Shown here piece by piece: positions 25,366 through 33,741 of a DNA stretch of 59,206 nucleotides. The stretch is from IMG/VR virus record IMGVR_UViG_3300035663_000017, positions 1 through 59,206 of that record; one strand, written 5' to 3'. The notes under the pieces were generated by a model. The model saw only the letters and a list, made by a program, of their open reading frames with translations, did no database searches and was not told where the DNA came from. Position 1 is the first letter of the stretch, and the number at the start of each line of letters is the position of its first letter. The stretch comes from a virus. Made by a program: the position numbers and the translations under genes.

Positions 25366-27915
25366 ATGAATCGCGAAAAGCAAAGGCAATTAAAATCACA
25401 GGAAGATCAAGCATATCTTCAGTTCGTTGACGAACTAAGGAACGCTGCACGTTTAGATTCACCCACAGTGGAGGTTTCTAGAATATATAAGGAAGTAATT
25501 GACATCCTCACTGAAGCATTCGACGAATATGATCCAGAGGAATTGCCCAAATATCAAGATAGACTTGATAATGTTGTAAAACTAGTAAAAGAACAAGGAG
25601 CATTTTCAGATCCCCTCTTTTTAGACGATTTAGATAAAGCCACAGAAATCTTAAATGCCAAAGTAAAGAGAAGATGGAGTACATTTGACAAAATTAAAAC
25701 TTTAGCCTCCACGGCAATACGGGTCGTCGGAAGCTCCAGTGCTATAGTGCAAGAAATTTTGGATATAGGAAGTCAAGCCGAATCACTTGGAAGAAGAGCT
25801 GGTTCTATCTTTAGAGGGAGAGTTAGAGTAGACGACGAAGAAAGCAGAAGAGTTAGAGACTTAATAAAGGGCAATACCGGACAATACGGTAATTATGAAT
25901 CACCTCAAGGCTCTGCAAGTAATCGGCAGAATACTCTAACTCCACTTTCGAATTCAGCCATAGCAGTTAAAGATGATAAGTTAATTGGCACAAATACTAC
26001 ACAAAATAAAGTCCTTAACAATTTACTTGATGTCAGTAAAGAAACTAATGTCAATATTAAAACTATTAAGAATCTTTTAATAAATCAGGAAAGACAAAGA
26101 GATGATAAAAGCGACGATGCAACTCTTGACGCTTTGGAAAACAACCGAGAAAAAAATGCACTTGTTGCAATAAAGAATGATCGAAAATTACTCCAAAGTA
26201 TTTTAGGTCCCGAAAGTACTGGTGGCTTAATACCATCAGAATCTGATAGAGGCGACAATCAGGGCGGAAGTACAATTTCTGATATGCTAGTGCAGGGATA
26301 TGCCATAAAGAAAGGCGTAGAATGGATAGCGAAAGGAGGGAAAAAGACTCTCGGAGCAATTAAAGGAATAGCAAAAAAAGCATTACCGGCATTAAAAAAA
26401 TCATCTTCTGTAATCGGGAGAGCACTCCCATGGCTTGGAAGAGGTGCTGCAACAGTCGCGGCATCCCCAGCAGTTGGTACGGCAGCTACAATAGGAGCTA
26501 CGGCGCTGACGGCTTATGAAGTTGGCGGTTTAATCAATGATTATGTCGTTGATCCGGCAGTAAAAAAACTTAGTCCCAAAGTCACTAATATTGGCCAATC
26601 CATTTCGGCTACTGTGGGTGAAAAGACTAAAGGGATCGAATACTATAAGCAACTTTTTAAATCCGTCGATTTCGACGGGGATAGTCAGGAGAAAGCCGAA
26701 AAGTGGGCGCTTGAGTTTTTGGCGAAAATCGCTAAAGAAAAAGAAGAATTATTCCAGAAAGCGTATGAGAATGGCAGTCAATATGGGGATGGTTCCTATA
26801 AGATAAACAACAAGGATGCCAGCATCAGCGAAGCTTTACTAGATGTTAAGGCTGCAAAAGAGCAATATGAATATTATAAAAGATATCTTTTAGAGAAAGA
26901 GAAAAAAGGCGGATTGACTGCAACTGCCAGATTCAGAGGCTCCGATAACAAGATATATTCAAATCCATTATATAGAAATGAAGAACAGCCTCCTATCGTT
27001 TCAGGTCAAAGTCAAATAGAGCTAAAGAGTGATGCGTTAAAAACACAAATTGCTTCTCCCGCTCCTATTCCAGCACCAGCTCCAACTCCAGATTTAACCA
27101 GTAAAGAGCGTAAAGAGGCATCTGTAAGGTCAGTAACACCACTATCTCCAACCTCAGCACCAAATCCAACGCCGACCGAAGCGGTCATGCGAGGTATTAC
27201 GGCAGCAGAAACTGGAATTATTAGTGATGAGAGGCCAATAGATGACCCTAGTAGATTTATTAGAACCAAAGGAGGCGCAGAATCAAGCGCCTACGGTCCT
27301 CAGCAGATAACCATGAGTCTCGCTAAGGGAGCATTGGAAAAAGGACTTCTTGATGGCGATGAAGAACTTAAAACATGGGTACAGGACAAGTTTATACCAC
27401 AGGGTAGAAAATTCTTACAATCAGATTATTCTCACCCCACCTATGGGGCTGGAGGACAGGGCGACTTAAATACTCCAGAAGATCGCAAGATGTATCAAAA
27501 AATGTCGGAAAGGCTCATTGGTGAAGCCGTTTTAAACAATAAAGGAAATCTTGAATCTACACTAGGGGAGTGGAGATTTGGTCGTTCTAAACGCCATATG
27601 CTAGATCAATTAGATCCGGGATACGCTATTAAAGCAAAATCTCAGATATCAAAAGATCAAGTTTTGATGGCTAAATCTGATGTTGAAATTGGACCTAAAT
27701 CTCAGAATTATCTTGAAAATGCTGTTAGTTCATTATCCAGGGAAAATGAAGCAGCGAGAACACAGCCCATTATCATATCGCAAAATAGCGGAGGTTCGGG
27801 GAAACAGGAAGAGCCAATGCCTTCGGCTAGTATGAAAAGTGTCGGAGCGCCCGCAAATGGTGCATCTGAGAGTACACTTATGATTGCTATAAGACAATCC
27901 ATTTCACCCATATAA
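25366..27915 (+). CDS. 29: tail tape-measure protein with lysozyme-like C-terminal domain
   Basis: 849 aa (T4 gp29 590). It lies directly after the gp26 frameshift pair, the classic tape-measure position. Residues about 1-310 are helical and charged; about 320-410 hold basic and Ala/Gly-rich hydrophobic stretches (AATVAASPAVGTAATIGATA). A Pro-rich linker near 565-600 leads to a domain from about 605 with GITAAETGI and SSAYGPQQITMSLAKG, the layout of a transglycosylase or goose-lysozyme-like fold, where the Glu in AAETG would be catalytic. This may help the tail pass the cell wall. Length control and tube scaffolding are inferred from context. Confidence 0.8.
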   Translation: MNREKQRQLKSQEDQAYLQFVDELRNAARLDSPTVEVSRIYKEVIDILTEAFDEYDPEELPKYQDRLDNVVKLVKEQGAFSDPLFLDDLDKATEILNAKVKRRWSTFDKIKTLASTAIRVVGSSSAIVQEILDIGSQAESLGRRAGSIFRGRVRVDDEESRRVRDLIKGNTGQYGNYESPQGSASNRQNTLTPLSNSAIAVKDDKLIGTNTTQNKVLNNLLDVSKETNVNIKTIKNLLINQERQRDDKSDDATLDALENNREKNALVAIKNDRKLLQSILGPESTGGLIPSESDRGDNQGGSTISDMLVQGYAIKKGVEWIAKGGKKTLGAIKGIAKKALPALKKSSSVIGRALPWLGRGAATVAASPAVGTAATIGATALTAYEVGGLINDYVVDPAVKKLSPKVTNIGQSISATVGEKTKGIEYYKQLFKSVDFDGDSQEKAEKWALEFLAKIAKEKEELFQKAYENGSQYGDGSYKINNKDASISEALLDVKAAKEQYEYYKRYLLEKEKKGGLTATARFRGSDNKIYSNPLYRNEEQPPIVSGQSQIELKSDALKTQIASPAPIPAPAPTPDLTSKERKEASVRSVTPLSPTSAPNPTPTEAVMRGITAAETGIISDERPIDDPSRFIRTKGGAESSAYGPQQITMSLAKGALEKGLLDGDEELKTWVQDKFIPQGRKFLQSDYSHPTYGAGGQGDLNTPEDRKMYQKMSERLIGEAVLNNKGNLESTLGEWRFGRSKRHMLDQLDPGYAIKAKSQISKDQVLMAKSDVEIGPKSQNYLENAVSSLSRENEAARTQPIIISQNSGGSGKQEEPMPSASMKSVGAPANGASESTLMIAIRQSISPI

Positions 27916-27916
27916 T

Positions 27917-27951
27917 AAAAAACCCCGTATTAGCATAATGCCAATACGGGG
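27917..27951 (-). terminator. Rho-independent terminator of gene 32
   Basis: CCCCGTATT (27923-27931) pairs with AATACGGGG (27943-27951). On the minus strand it is followed by a run of six T, so it ends gene 32 transcription. On the plus strand no T run follows, so it is weaker for the tape-measure operon. Confidence 0.88.
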
Positions 27952-27974
27952 AACGGGAGGAGTATGGTTTTTTC

Positions 27975-28907
27975 TTATTCGCTGAACATGCGATCTACTG
28001 CATCGTCACTAGATAAAGATTCGACGCCTTGTAATAACTCATCGAATATTTTGTCCGGATCATCCGATTCATCAACTGCCGGTGGAGCACTTTTGGTTTT
28101 AGCGGGAGCAGATTTTTGATTTACCCTATCATCTGAAGATGATGGCGATTTCGAACTACGGCTATTATCCGAACCAACAACCTGTTCTAGTAGTACTGAA
28201 AGCTCTTCATAACTCTTAAATGTTTCTGGAGCAATCAGAGGCATTAAGGGATGAGCTGTTTTCCACATAGCCTCAATCTTTTCTAGATCACCATTAAACA
28301 ACTTGGATTGTCCCATAAACTGCGATTCGTCATAGTTATTTTGCCCACCCTGCTTAGTGACGACTATCTTGAAGTTTGCACCCTCAAGAGGGTCGAGAAT
28401 ATTAAGTGGGTCTCGTGGATCAATCGGGTCATCCGAACCATTCATCACAAGTGTTATCTTCTTCATGATTTTGTTACCAAATTCTAGAAGAAACACTTTC
28501 CCATTGTTTTCTGGTTTATTACCATCTTGTAAAACAAGAATATTAGCTACAAATCTCGGAGTTCTGCCATACTTTAAGTACGTAGCTTTGTCATTACTAC
28601 CTAGCTTTTTAGCAAGTTCCTCAGCCGGATCTGGCTGATTAAGCGTTGTGCGACAACGTTCTATATACATTTTATTATTCTGCCCTCGAATATAATGAGT
28701 GAAGAATTTAACAAAATCATTAGTCTCGCCATCTGGTGCTGGTAAAAATCTTACAATTGCCTTAGATTCTTCGCGACCATCTTTGCTCTTAGAAAAGGTG
28801 GGTGACCAAAATCGCGGATCGGCCACATAATTAGACTGAACCTTATTTACTATTTTTTTCACCGCATCTTTCTGCTGCATGCGATCCATCATATCTTTAA
28901 AAGCCAT
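27975..28907 (-). CDS. 32: single-stranded DNA-binding protein gp32
   Basis: 310 aa (T4 gp32 301). The N-terminal basic segment, WSPTFSKSKDGREESKAIVR, the FFTHYIRGQNNKMYIERC segment and RFVANILVLQDGNKPENNGK match gp32 in order, and the C-terminus is acidic as needed for partner binding. The T4 zinc ligands (a His and CPVC) are missing: after the first Cys it reads RTTLNQPDPAEEL. It is transcribed after gene 59 with a 2-nt gap. Confidence 0.93.
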   Translation of the reverse strand: MAFKDMMDRMQQKDAVKKIVNKVQSNYVADPRFWSPTFSKSKDGREESKAIVRFLPAPDGETNDFVKFFTHYIRGQNNKMYIERCRTTLNQPDPAEELAKKLGSNDKATYLKYGRTPRFVANILVLQDGNKPENNGKVFLLEFGNKIMKKITLVMNGSDDPIDPRDPLNILDPLEGANFKIVVTKQGGQNNYDESQFMGQSKLFNGDLEKIEAMWKTAHPLMPLIAPETFKSYEELSVLLEQVVGSDNSRSSKSPSSSDDRVNQKSAPAKTKSAPPAVDESDDPDKIFDELLQGVESLSSDDAVDRMFSE

Positions 28908-28909
28908 AT

Positions 28910-29608
28910 CTACTCCTTAGTCAATTTCAAAATTGTTTGTTTTGTCATCTCTACATTTAATTTTGTTCCTAGAAAGCTCTCATACTTTTCCATTTTGTGC
29001 TCAAAATCTGCCCAAAGGCGATCTTCTTGCAGAAAAGGCTGATAAACTTTTCTAAGATTTAATACTAGTGATAATAACAAGTAACTTTCAATGCTGAACA
29101 TTCCCCCCCAAAGAAGTCTTAAAACTAAAGGGTGAGTATTTTCTGGCTTTTTAATTAAGTATTTTACAGCATCCTTACATTTGATTTGCTTCCGTCGTTC
29201 TATTTCTTGAATAGCACCCTTAAAATCTTCCTCAAATTGATAATCAATACGGGATATTCTCCCCTTCCAATCGTTCCATATACTTATGCAATTTTCGGCG
29301 ATTAGCTCACCAATCCAAATGTGTCGATTGTAAACAAAATTAGCAAGGAATATTTGATTTATTTCTGTTTTTGAATATTTACTTTGAATAATTTGAAAGA
29401 ATATCTTGTCCTTACGTTTTTGAAATGATTCTTCCGTCAAGTGTGGAATTTTACCCTGATACTTTTTCCAGTTGTAATCTCTGTTAAAGTGAGCTTTTAA
29501 ACTCACATATTGACAGTATGCTTCAAACCCATTTGAAGTATCTTTTTCGTCTATCTGCGATAAGGCTTCCTCGACCATGTGGTTAATCCCACAAAATTCT
29601 TTCTCCAT
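28910..29608 (-). CDS. 59: helicase loader gp59
   Basis: Loads the gp41 helicase on gp32-covered forks. 232 aa (T4 gp59 217). The stretch SFQKRKDKIFFQIIQSKYSK, then IFLANFVYNRHIWIGEL matches T4 AYQKRRDKYFFQKLSEKY and IFISNLVANQDAWIGDI. Adjacent to gene 32 as in T4. The annotated start overlaps the preceding gene by 26 nt; ATG at codon 11 is an alternative. Confidence 0.9.
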   Translation of the reverse strand: MEKEFCGINHMVEEALSQIDEKDTSNGFEAYCQYVSLKAHFNRDYNWKKYQGKIPHLTEESFQKRKDKIFFQIIQSKYSKTEINQIFLANFVYNRHIWIGELIAENCISIWNDWKGRISRIDYQFEEDFKGAIQEIERRKQIKCKDAVKYLIKKPENTHPLVLRLLWGGMFSIESYLLLSLVLNLRKVYQPFLQEDRLWADFEHKMEKYESFLGTKLNVEMTKQTILKLTKE

Positions 29609-29936
29609 TCAGATGACGTCTCCAGCGGTCATAGTCCCATGGATAAAAAGCATCTTGTTCTTCATGCGGAACTCCGCTCATTAATGGACACGTCTGACCA
29701 GATAACCACTGACGAAATGGTTTTTGCTCATCTTTAGGGAGTTCTCGAATCCGAGGCCAATGAGTAATCTGATGTTCAGCAAGCCTACATTCTAACAAGT
29801 GATTTTCTTGCTCAAGAGCGCTGATGTAATCTTCAGCTATTTGAAATCTTTTCTCTTCGTCTACCTTATCTGCAACTTTTGCATGCCAGTAATTATTTCT
29901 ACATTCCACTATCTTTGACACTTCGAATCTCCTCAT
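29583..29936 (-). CDS. conserved phage protein with GQTCPL motif, unknown
   Basis: 117 aa. A helical, probably coiled-coil middle (AEDYISALEQENHLLECRL) is followed by FRQWLSGQTCPLMSGVPHEE and FYPWDYDRW, a motif that recurs in small proteins of marine phages. No function is known to me. It lies between two replication/transcription genes in the gene 32-59 operon. Confidence 0.6.
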   Translation of the reverse strand: MRRFEVSKIVECRNNYWHAKVADKVDEEKRFQIAEDYISALEQENHLLECRLAEHQITHWPRIRELPKDEQKPFRQWLSGQTCPLMSGVPHEEQDAFYPWDYDRWRRHLNGERILWD

Positions 29937-29947
29937 TACTAGTAAAT

Positions 29948-30250
29948 TTACTTATTTTGTAAATCGTTAATTTGAATTGTTAATTGTTCCTTTTCCTTTA
30001 ATAGAGCGGAGACCTTTAATACCAACGCCGCCACCTTCTGGTGCAACGACTGGTTTTCGAGCAGTAGTGAGTTTATTTGATCTGTTTGCATGTCATTTTT
30101 TAAGGTTAATGATGTAATATACGCCTCATCAATAACAACATGACCCTCACGTATCTCAAGCTGTTGATTATGTTTTGAATTTGATGTTTCAAAAATGTTT
30201 TCATCAGTCTCCTCTTTTGGGGACTTTGATTTTTGTTTTCTCGCAACCAT
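29948..30250 (-). CDS. coiled-coil protein, unknown
   Basis: 100 aa. The N-terminus is basic (ARKQKSKSPKEE) and the rest is a heptad-like helix to the end (LTLKNDMQTDQINSLLLENQ and after). No homologue is recognised. It lies in the same operon as gene 59. Confidence 0.55.
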   Translation of the reverse strand: MVARKQKSKSPKEETDENIFETSNSKHNQQLEIREGHVVIDEAYITSLTLKNDMQTDQINSLLLENQSLHQKVAALVLKVSALLKEKEQLTIQINDLQNK

Positions 30251-30352
30251 GCCAGCACTCCGTAAGGTTTGCTATTAAGATAGCGTATGCTTTGAGAAGC
30301 GTAAAATTACCTTTTTCGGCGACCCGCGAATATTTGTCGAAATTGTATTTAC

Positions 30353-30589
30353 TTACTCGTCAAATTGAACTTTAACATTTTGCTGTCGAAACATATTCAG
30401 ATTGACTGCTTCTTTATAGAGCATCGCTTTGAATTCATTTGTCAGTAGATTCTCTACTTCTTCGATTTCTACTCTTTTATTGCGACAGTATTCCGTTAAA
30501 GCATCAAGTAGGTGTAATTCATTTAATTGTGCAAATTTGATTATTTTCTCGGAAAAAGAGCTTTTACTTTCTAATATTATTTCGTTCAT
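30353..30589 (-). CDS. 33: late transcription coactivator gp33-like
   Basis: 78 aa. In T4 gp33 links RNA polymerase to the gp45 clamp at late promoters. The pattern FSEKIIKFAQLNELHLLDAL, then TEYCRNKRVEIEEVENLL, then a helix with KEAVNLNMF resembles the short gp33 of cyanophages (DAxxxYCExNxIExExVxKLL). Location upstream of gene 59 on the same strand fits T4 order. Shorter than T4 gp33 (112 aa); assignment is moderate. Confidence 0.65.
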   Translation of the reverse strand: MNEIILESKSSFSEKIIKFAQLNELHLLDALTEYCRNKRVEIEEVENLLTNEFKAMLYKEAVNLNMFRQQNVKVQFDE

Positions 30590-30591
30590 AT

Positions 30592-31362
30592 CTATAATCC
30601 TAAGTTCCTTTTCACTGTAAGAAATTCTTTTACTAATTCACTTCGAAGTATGTCTTGTACGCCGAACTCTACAACATCAAAGTTTCTCATATTGTGACAC
30701 ACCCGGATGAGACTCTCCAATCCACTTTTCTCGTTTTTCCTTTGCTGTGTAAGATCATTTTGCTCGACGTCTCCTAAAACAATCAGGCGCGAACCTTCCC
30801 CAACGCGAGTTATCAAGCTACATATTTCATGCCAAGTGCAATTTTGAATTTCGTCTGCGATTATGAGGGCATTTGACCAAGTGATGCCTCGCAAGAACGA
30901 AGTGCTCTTAAATTCAAGTACTTCATCCCTTTTTAAATCATCATATGCGCCCTTGCGCCCCAGCAAATCATTCACAATTTCCTGATACGGCTCCTCATAT
31001 ATGTCTATTTTTTCTTGCAGGTTCCCTGGAAGAAAGCCAATATCTCTTGTTGGCACTATTGAACGTAGAATAATTATTTTATCGAAGCGACCGCTAAAAA
31101 GATCATTAAGAGCCAAATATAAGGCACAATAACTTTTTCCTGTTCCGGCACACCCATGAAGTAGAATGTGCTTGTCGCAAAAAAAAGAATGAAAAAGCTG
31201 CTCTTGATTTGGTGTTTTTGGACTGACGTCCTTAATTTTATCGCGAAAATTTAATAGTTTTTTTGAACGTCTGCGCTTTACTTTTTCTGTTTTTTTCTCA
31301 AATACATGGGTTTCTTGTTCTTGTTCGGATAAAACGTTCTCACTTTCCGTCTCGTGACTCAT
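30592..31362 (-). CDS. phoH: PhoH-like ATPase
   Basis: 256 aa. Walker A HGCAGTGKSYCA near residue 70, then VPTRDIGFLPG, a Walker B-like LIIADEIQN and the sensor LVLGDVEQND are the classic PhoH signatures. Phage PhoH proteins are widespread in marine phages; their role is unsettled (RNA metabolism has been proposed). It shares its first base with the stop of the gene before and lies 2 nt before gp33. Confidence 0.93.
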   Translation of the reverse strand: MSHETESENVLSEQEQETHVFEKKTEKVKRRRSKKLLNFRDKIKDVSPKTPNQEQLFHSFFCDKHILLHGCAGTGKSYCALYLALNDLFSGRFDKIIILRSIVPTRDIGFLPGNLQEKIDIYEEPYQEIVNDLLGRKGAYDDLKRDEVLEFKSTSFLRGITWSNALIIADEIQNCTWHEICSLITRVGEGSRLIVLGDVEQNDLTQQRKNEKSGLESLIRVCHNMRNFDVVEFGVQDILRSELVKEFLTVKRNLGL

Positions 31363-31631
31363 TAGAAATCCGGTATGTTAGCCTTCTTATCTTTTGCGAA
31401 ATGCTTTTTGATTTGCTGCATCCTCTCCCTAAAATCCCCTTGAGGCTTAGAAGATTTGGCTGCATCAAGTCTGTGAGATGAGCATATCGCTGGAGCACCT
31501 ATCCGCATAATTACCGTTTTATGAAAACAGTTCGGACAAGGTAATGTTTCTGGGAGATGCCTTTCGGCGATACTCTGAATATCTTCAAATTCGTGTTCGC
31601 ACGAGGAGCAGGAGTAATTATATGCAGGCAT
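31362..31631 (-). CDS. FmdB-type zinc ribbon protein
   Basis: 89 aa. MPAYNYSCSSCEHEFEDIQS followed by CPNC gives two CxxC knuckles, the pattern of FmdB-type zinc ribbons (putative regulators). The C-terminal part is basic. It has a late promoter TATAAATA 31 nt upstream and overlaps phoH by one base, so it leads that operon in the late phase. Confidence 0.8.
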   Translation of the reverse strand: MPAYNYSCSSCEHEFEDIQSIAERHLPETLPCPNCFHKTVIMRIGAPAICSSHRLDAAKSSKPQGDFRERMQQIKKHFAKDKKANIPDF

Positions 31632-31662
31632 AACTGTATTTCGCTTTTTTCTACTCGCAGTA

Positions 31663-31670
31663 TATTTATA
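31663..31670 (-). promoter_or_regulatory. late promoter TATAAATA
   Basis: Perfect box on the minus strand, 31 nt before the zinc-ribbon ATG. Unlike several others in this window it leaves a normal leader. Confidence 0.7.
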
Positions 31671-31779
31671 GAGATTATTTTAAAGGCGAAAAGTAACCTT
31701 GATATGAATTTTACAAGAAGACGAATAAACTTTATGCTTAAAATAGTTTGACTGGATAAATACCAGTAGGAGTTTAATA

Positions 31780-32121
31780 ATGACCGCGCCCGCTGACACA
31801 AATGACACCTCACCAGCTCTCGTTGAATTGGCTGTAATTATTCGTTCTCGATTCACTAAGAATGAACAATCTGATTTACCGCTTGACAAAGTAATCGTAA
31901 AAGCCGAGGAAGTCGCCAAGATTTACCATCGCAATCGAGAGCCTATTACACCGTCAGAATTAGATATTTTGTATGAGGTTCTGCGTGAGTTTGGCATAAT
32001 AGCAGCTCACATCCCCTCTGACTTCCATGTGCATGTTGGGAATGTCATGGCATTATTAAAAAAAGGTGACAGGACGCTCAGTAAAAGTCACGTATCTGGT
32101 GTTATCTTTTCAAGGATGTAG
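31780..32121 (+). CDS. unknown protein upstream of the Ntn hydrolase
   Basis: 113 aa, helical. It is preceded by AGGAG (about 8 nt upstream of ATG) and ends 2 nt before the proteasome-like gene, so the two are a pair. No family is recognised. A substrate adaptor or regulator role would be speculation from the pairing only. Confidence 0.6.
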   Translation: MTAPADTNDTSPALVELAVIIRSRFTKNEQSDLPLDKVIVKAEEVAKIYHRNREPITPSELDILYEVLREFGIIAAHIPSDFHVHVGNVMALLKKGDRTLSKSHVSGVIFSRM

Positions 32122-32123
32122 AT

Positions 32124-32702
32124 ATGACATGCGTTGTTGGACTAATTACTGATGTCGGATTGGTATTTGGAGCCGATTCTCTTGTTACCACAGAGACTGG
32201 GTTAAAGCTGACACTTTTAGACAAAAAGGTTTTCGTTAAGAATAACGTATTATTCGGTTTTTGTGGCGATCTTCGCTTTGGGCAGTTAGTAAAGCATCGA
32301 TTTACACCCCCTTCGCCTGGTAGAAGCAAAGACCTCGAAGCCTTTATGCATACGAAATTCCTACCCGACTTGCAGAAATTTTGCACCGATTCCGGAGTGC
32401 TTAAAATGGAAGACCTATCATTTGAATTGCTGATAGGCATTCATCGTAGCATTTATACTATTGCTTCCGACTTCTCTGTTGTGGAAGCCTCAACTCGATA
32501 TCAGGCTATAGGCAGTGGCGCTGAATATGCCCTTGGGGTGATGTACGCCACCAAGTCACTGTCTAACTTCCAACAACGAATAACTCTCGCCCTAGAAGCC
32601 TCCAGCGCATTCTCACAGACTGTTGCCAAGCCATTTCATTTTGAATGTCTAACGACCACTCCCAAGAAACAGGTAAAGACTAAATCCACTTCTCGCAAAT
32701 AA
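32124..32702 (+). CDS. proteasome/HslV-like Ntn hydrolase
   Basis: 192 aa. The start MTCVVGLITDVGLVFGADSL has a Thr right after the initiator Met, a beta sandwich opening and the GADS motif of proteasome beta subunits and HslV. KVFVKNNVLFGFCGDLR and later AIGSGAEYALGVMYA are further family marks. Removal of Met would expose the catalytic Thr, with Cys next to it. It may be a self-assembling protease. The usual Lys at position 33 is not obvious (KLTLLDKKVF is close), so activity is uncertain. Confidence 0.75.
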   Translation: MTCVVGLITDVGLVFGADSLVTTETGLKLTLLDKKVFVKNNVLFGFCGDLRFGQLVKHRFTPPSPGRSKDLEAFMHTKFLPDLQKFCTDSGVLKMEDLSFELLIGIHRSIYTIASDFSVVEASTRYQAIGSGAEYALGVMYATKSLSNFQQRITLALEASSAFSQTVAKPFHFECLTTTPKKQVKTKSTSRK

Positions 32703-32762
32703 CTAATGTTTGACTGCTCTTAAACAGTCTAAGATAGTCTTATCTTTATAGGGTATTTAATA

Positions 32763-33071
32763 ATGTCGCAAAGTAGAAAATCCTTTTTACACCACCTTTC
32801 CAAAAAAGGTTTTCATGAATATCAACCAGATGGAGATATTTTCAAATATATAAATCGCGACTTTCTAAAATGCCATCCTTTTGCTGTTGGCATCTCATCG
32901 AAGGGAACATCGATTAATGTGGCTGTATATCATTTAGAAACAAAATTAACTAAACACTTTGAAACGTATTCTGAAGCGTTGCGGTTTTTAAATGTTCTCA
33001 GTAATGAGAAAGAAAATCCACCTATTATTGACGAGAAGCCAAGACGAAGAAGAAAAAAAAAGCACCTCTAG
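32763..33071 (+). CDS. small basic protein, unknown
   Basis: 102 aa. A small mixed alpha/beta core (HPFAVGISSKGTSINVAVY) ends in a strongly basic tail (PRRRRKKKHL) that could bind nucleic acid. Its stop codon lies in the loop of the downstream terminator. No homologue is recognised. Confidence 0.55.
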   Translation: MSQSRKSFLHHLSKKGFHEYQPDGDIFKYINRDFLKCHPFAVGISSKGTSINVAVYHLETKLTKHFETYSEALRFLNVLSNEKENPPIIDEKPRRRRKKKHL

Positions 33072-33082
33072 GGTGCTTTTTT
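33056..33082. terminator. bidirectional Rho-independent terminator
   Basis: AAAAAAGCACC (33056-33066) pairs with GGTGCTTTTTT (33072-33082). It has T runs on both strands and separates the convergent genes 32763-33071 (plus) and gene 19 (minus). Confidence 0.88.
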
Positions 33083-33106
33083 ATTAGGAAAGAGTCTGCC
33101 AGCCAC

Positions 33107-33664
33107 CTAGACACGGAATGTAGCTTGCGGAATTACAGCATCAACTGCGAACGTTACTTGAAACCTCTCAATTTGATTTGTATCCTGCCATCCTAGAGTT
33201 ATTTCTGAAACATTAACGGGGAACAATCCAGTACATTTCCACGTTTTGATTCTCGCTTCATCCTGGCCGAACTGCTGAATAGTTGCCTGTGATTTATATG
33301 CTTCAGGTCGACTGGAGAACCCACTATTGCGAACGTTATCAATAGGCTCGTTGAGGGCTGAAAGCCATGAGATAAAAGCGTCATAAACGCCAAAATCTTC
33401 ATCATTTATTACCTCGATAGCCCAAGGTGCATAAGTGCGATTTCCTGAAAAATTCACAGCCCTACCTTGATAAAACACCGGAATCGCATCAACAGTGGAT
33501 GCTGGAATTTGAGTAGCCGAAGCCTTTACCACTATATCAGCGGAAAAAACGGCACCAGGAAAGCTAGTAAGAGCAGGTGGCAGCGACATTTCTACTTGAA
33601 AAAGATGTGGCCTTGCGCCACCGAAGCGCATTGTTTCTGTAAATTGATCTATCTTAAATGTCAT
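33107..33664 (-). CDS. 19: tail tube protein gp19
   Basis: Main tube subunit. 185 aa (T4 gp19 163). The N-terminus MRFGGARPHLFQVEM, the ASATQIPASTVDAIPV loop and the C-terminal NVSEITLGWQDTNQIERF are the conserved gp19 elements. It follows gene 18, as in T4, and has a near-late box AATAAATA upstream. Confidence 0.92.
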   Translation of the reverse strand: MTFKIDQFTETMRFGGARPHLFQVEMSLPPALTSFPGAVFSADIVVKASATQIPASTVDAIPVFYQGRAVNFSGNRTYAPWAIEVINDEDFGVYDAFISWLSALNEPIDNVRNSGFSSRPEAYKSQATIQQFGQDEARIKTWKCTGLFPVNVSEITLGWQDTNQIERFQVTFAVDAVIPQATFRV

Positions 33665-33691
33665 ATTATTAAGCCAAACTTATTATAAAGG

Positions 33692-33699
33692 TATTTATT
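33692..33699 (-). promoter_or_regulatory. late promoter variant AATAAATA of gene 19
   Basis: AATAAATA on the minus strand, 27 nt before the gene 19 start and followed by an AT-rich leader. One mismatch to the T4 consensus. Its position before a highly expressed late gene supports it. Confidence 0.5.
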
Positions 33700-33741
33700 A
33701 TTCTAAACACAGAAAGGAGGGAGAAACCCACCTCCCCCACA

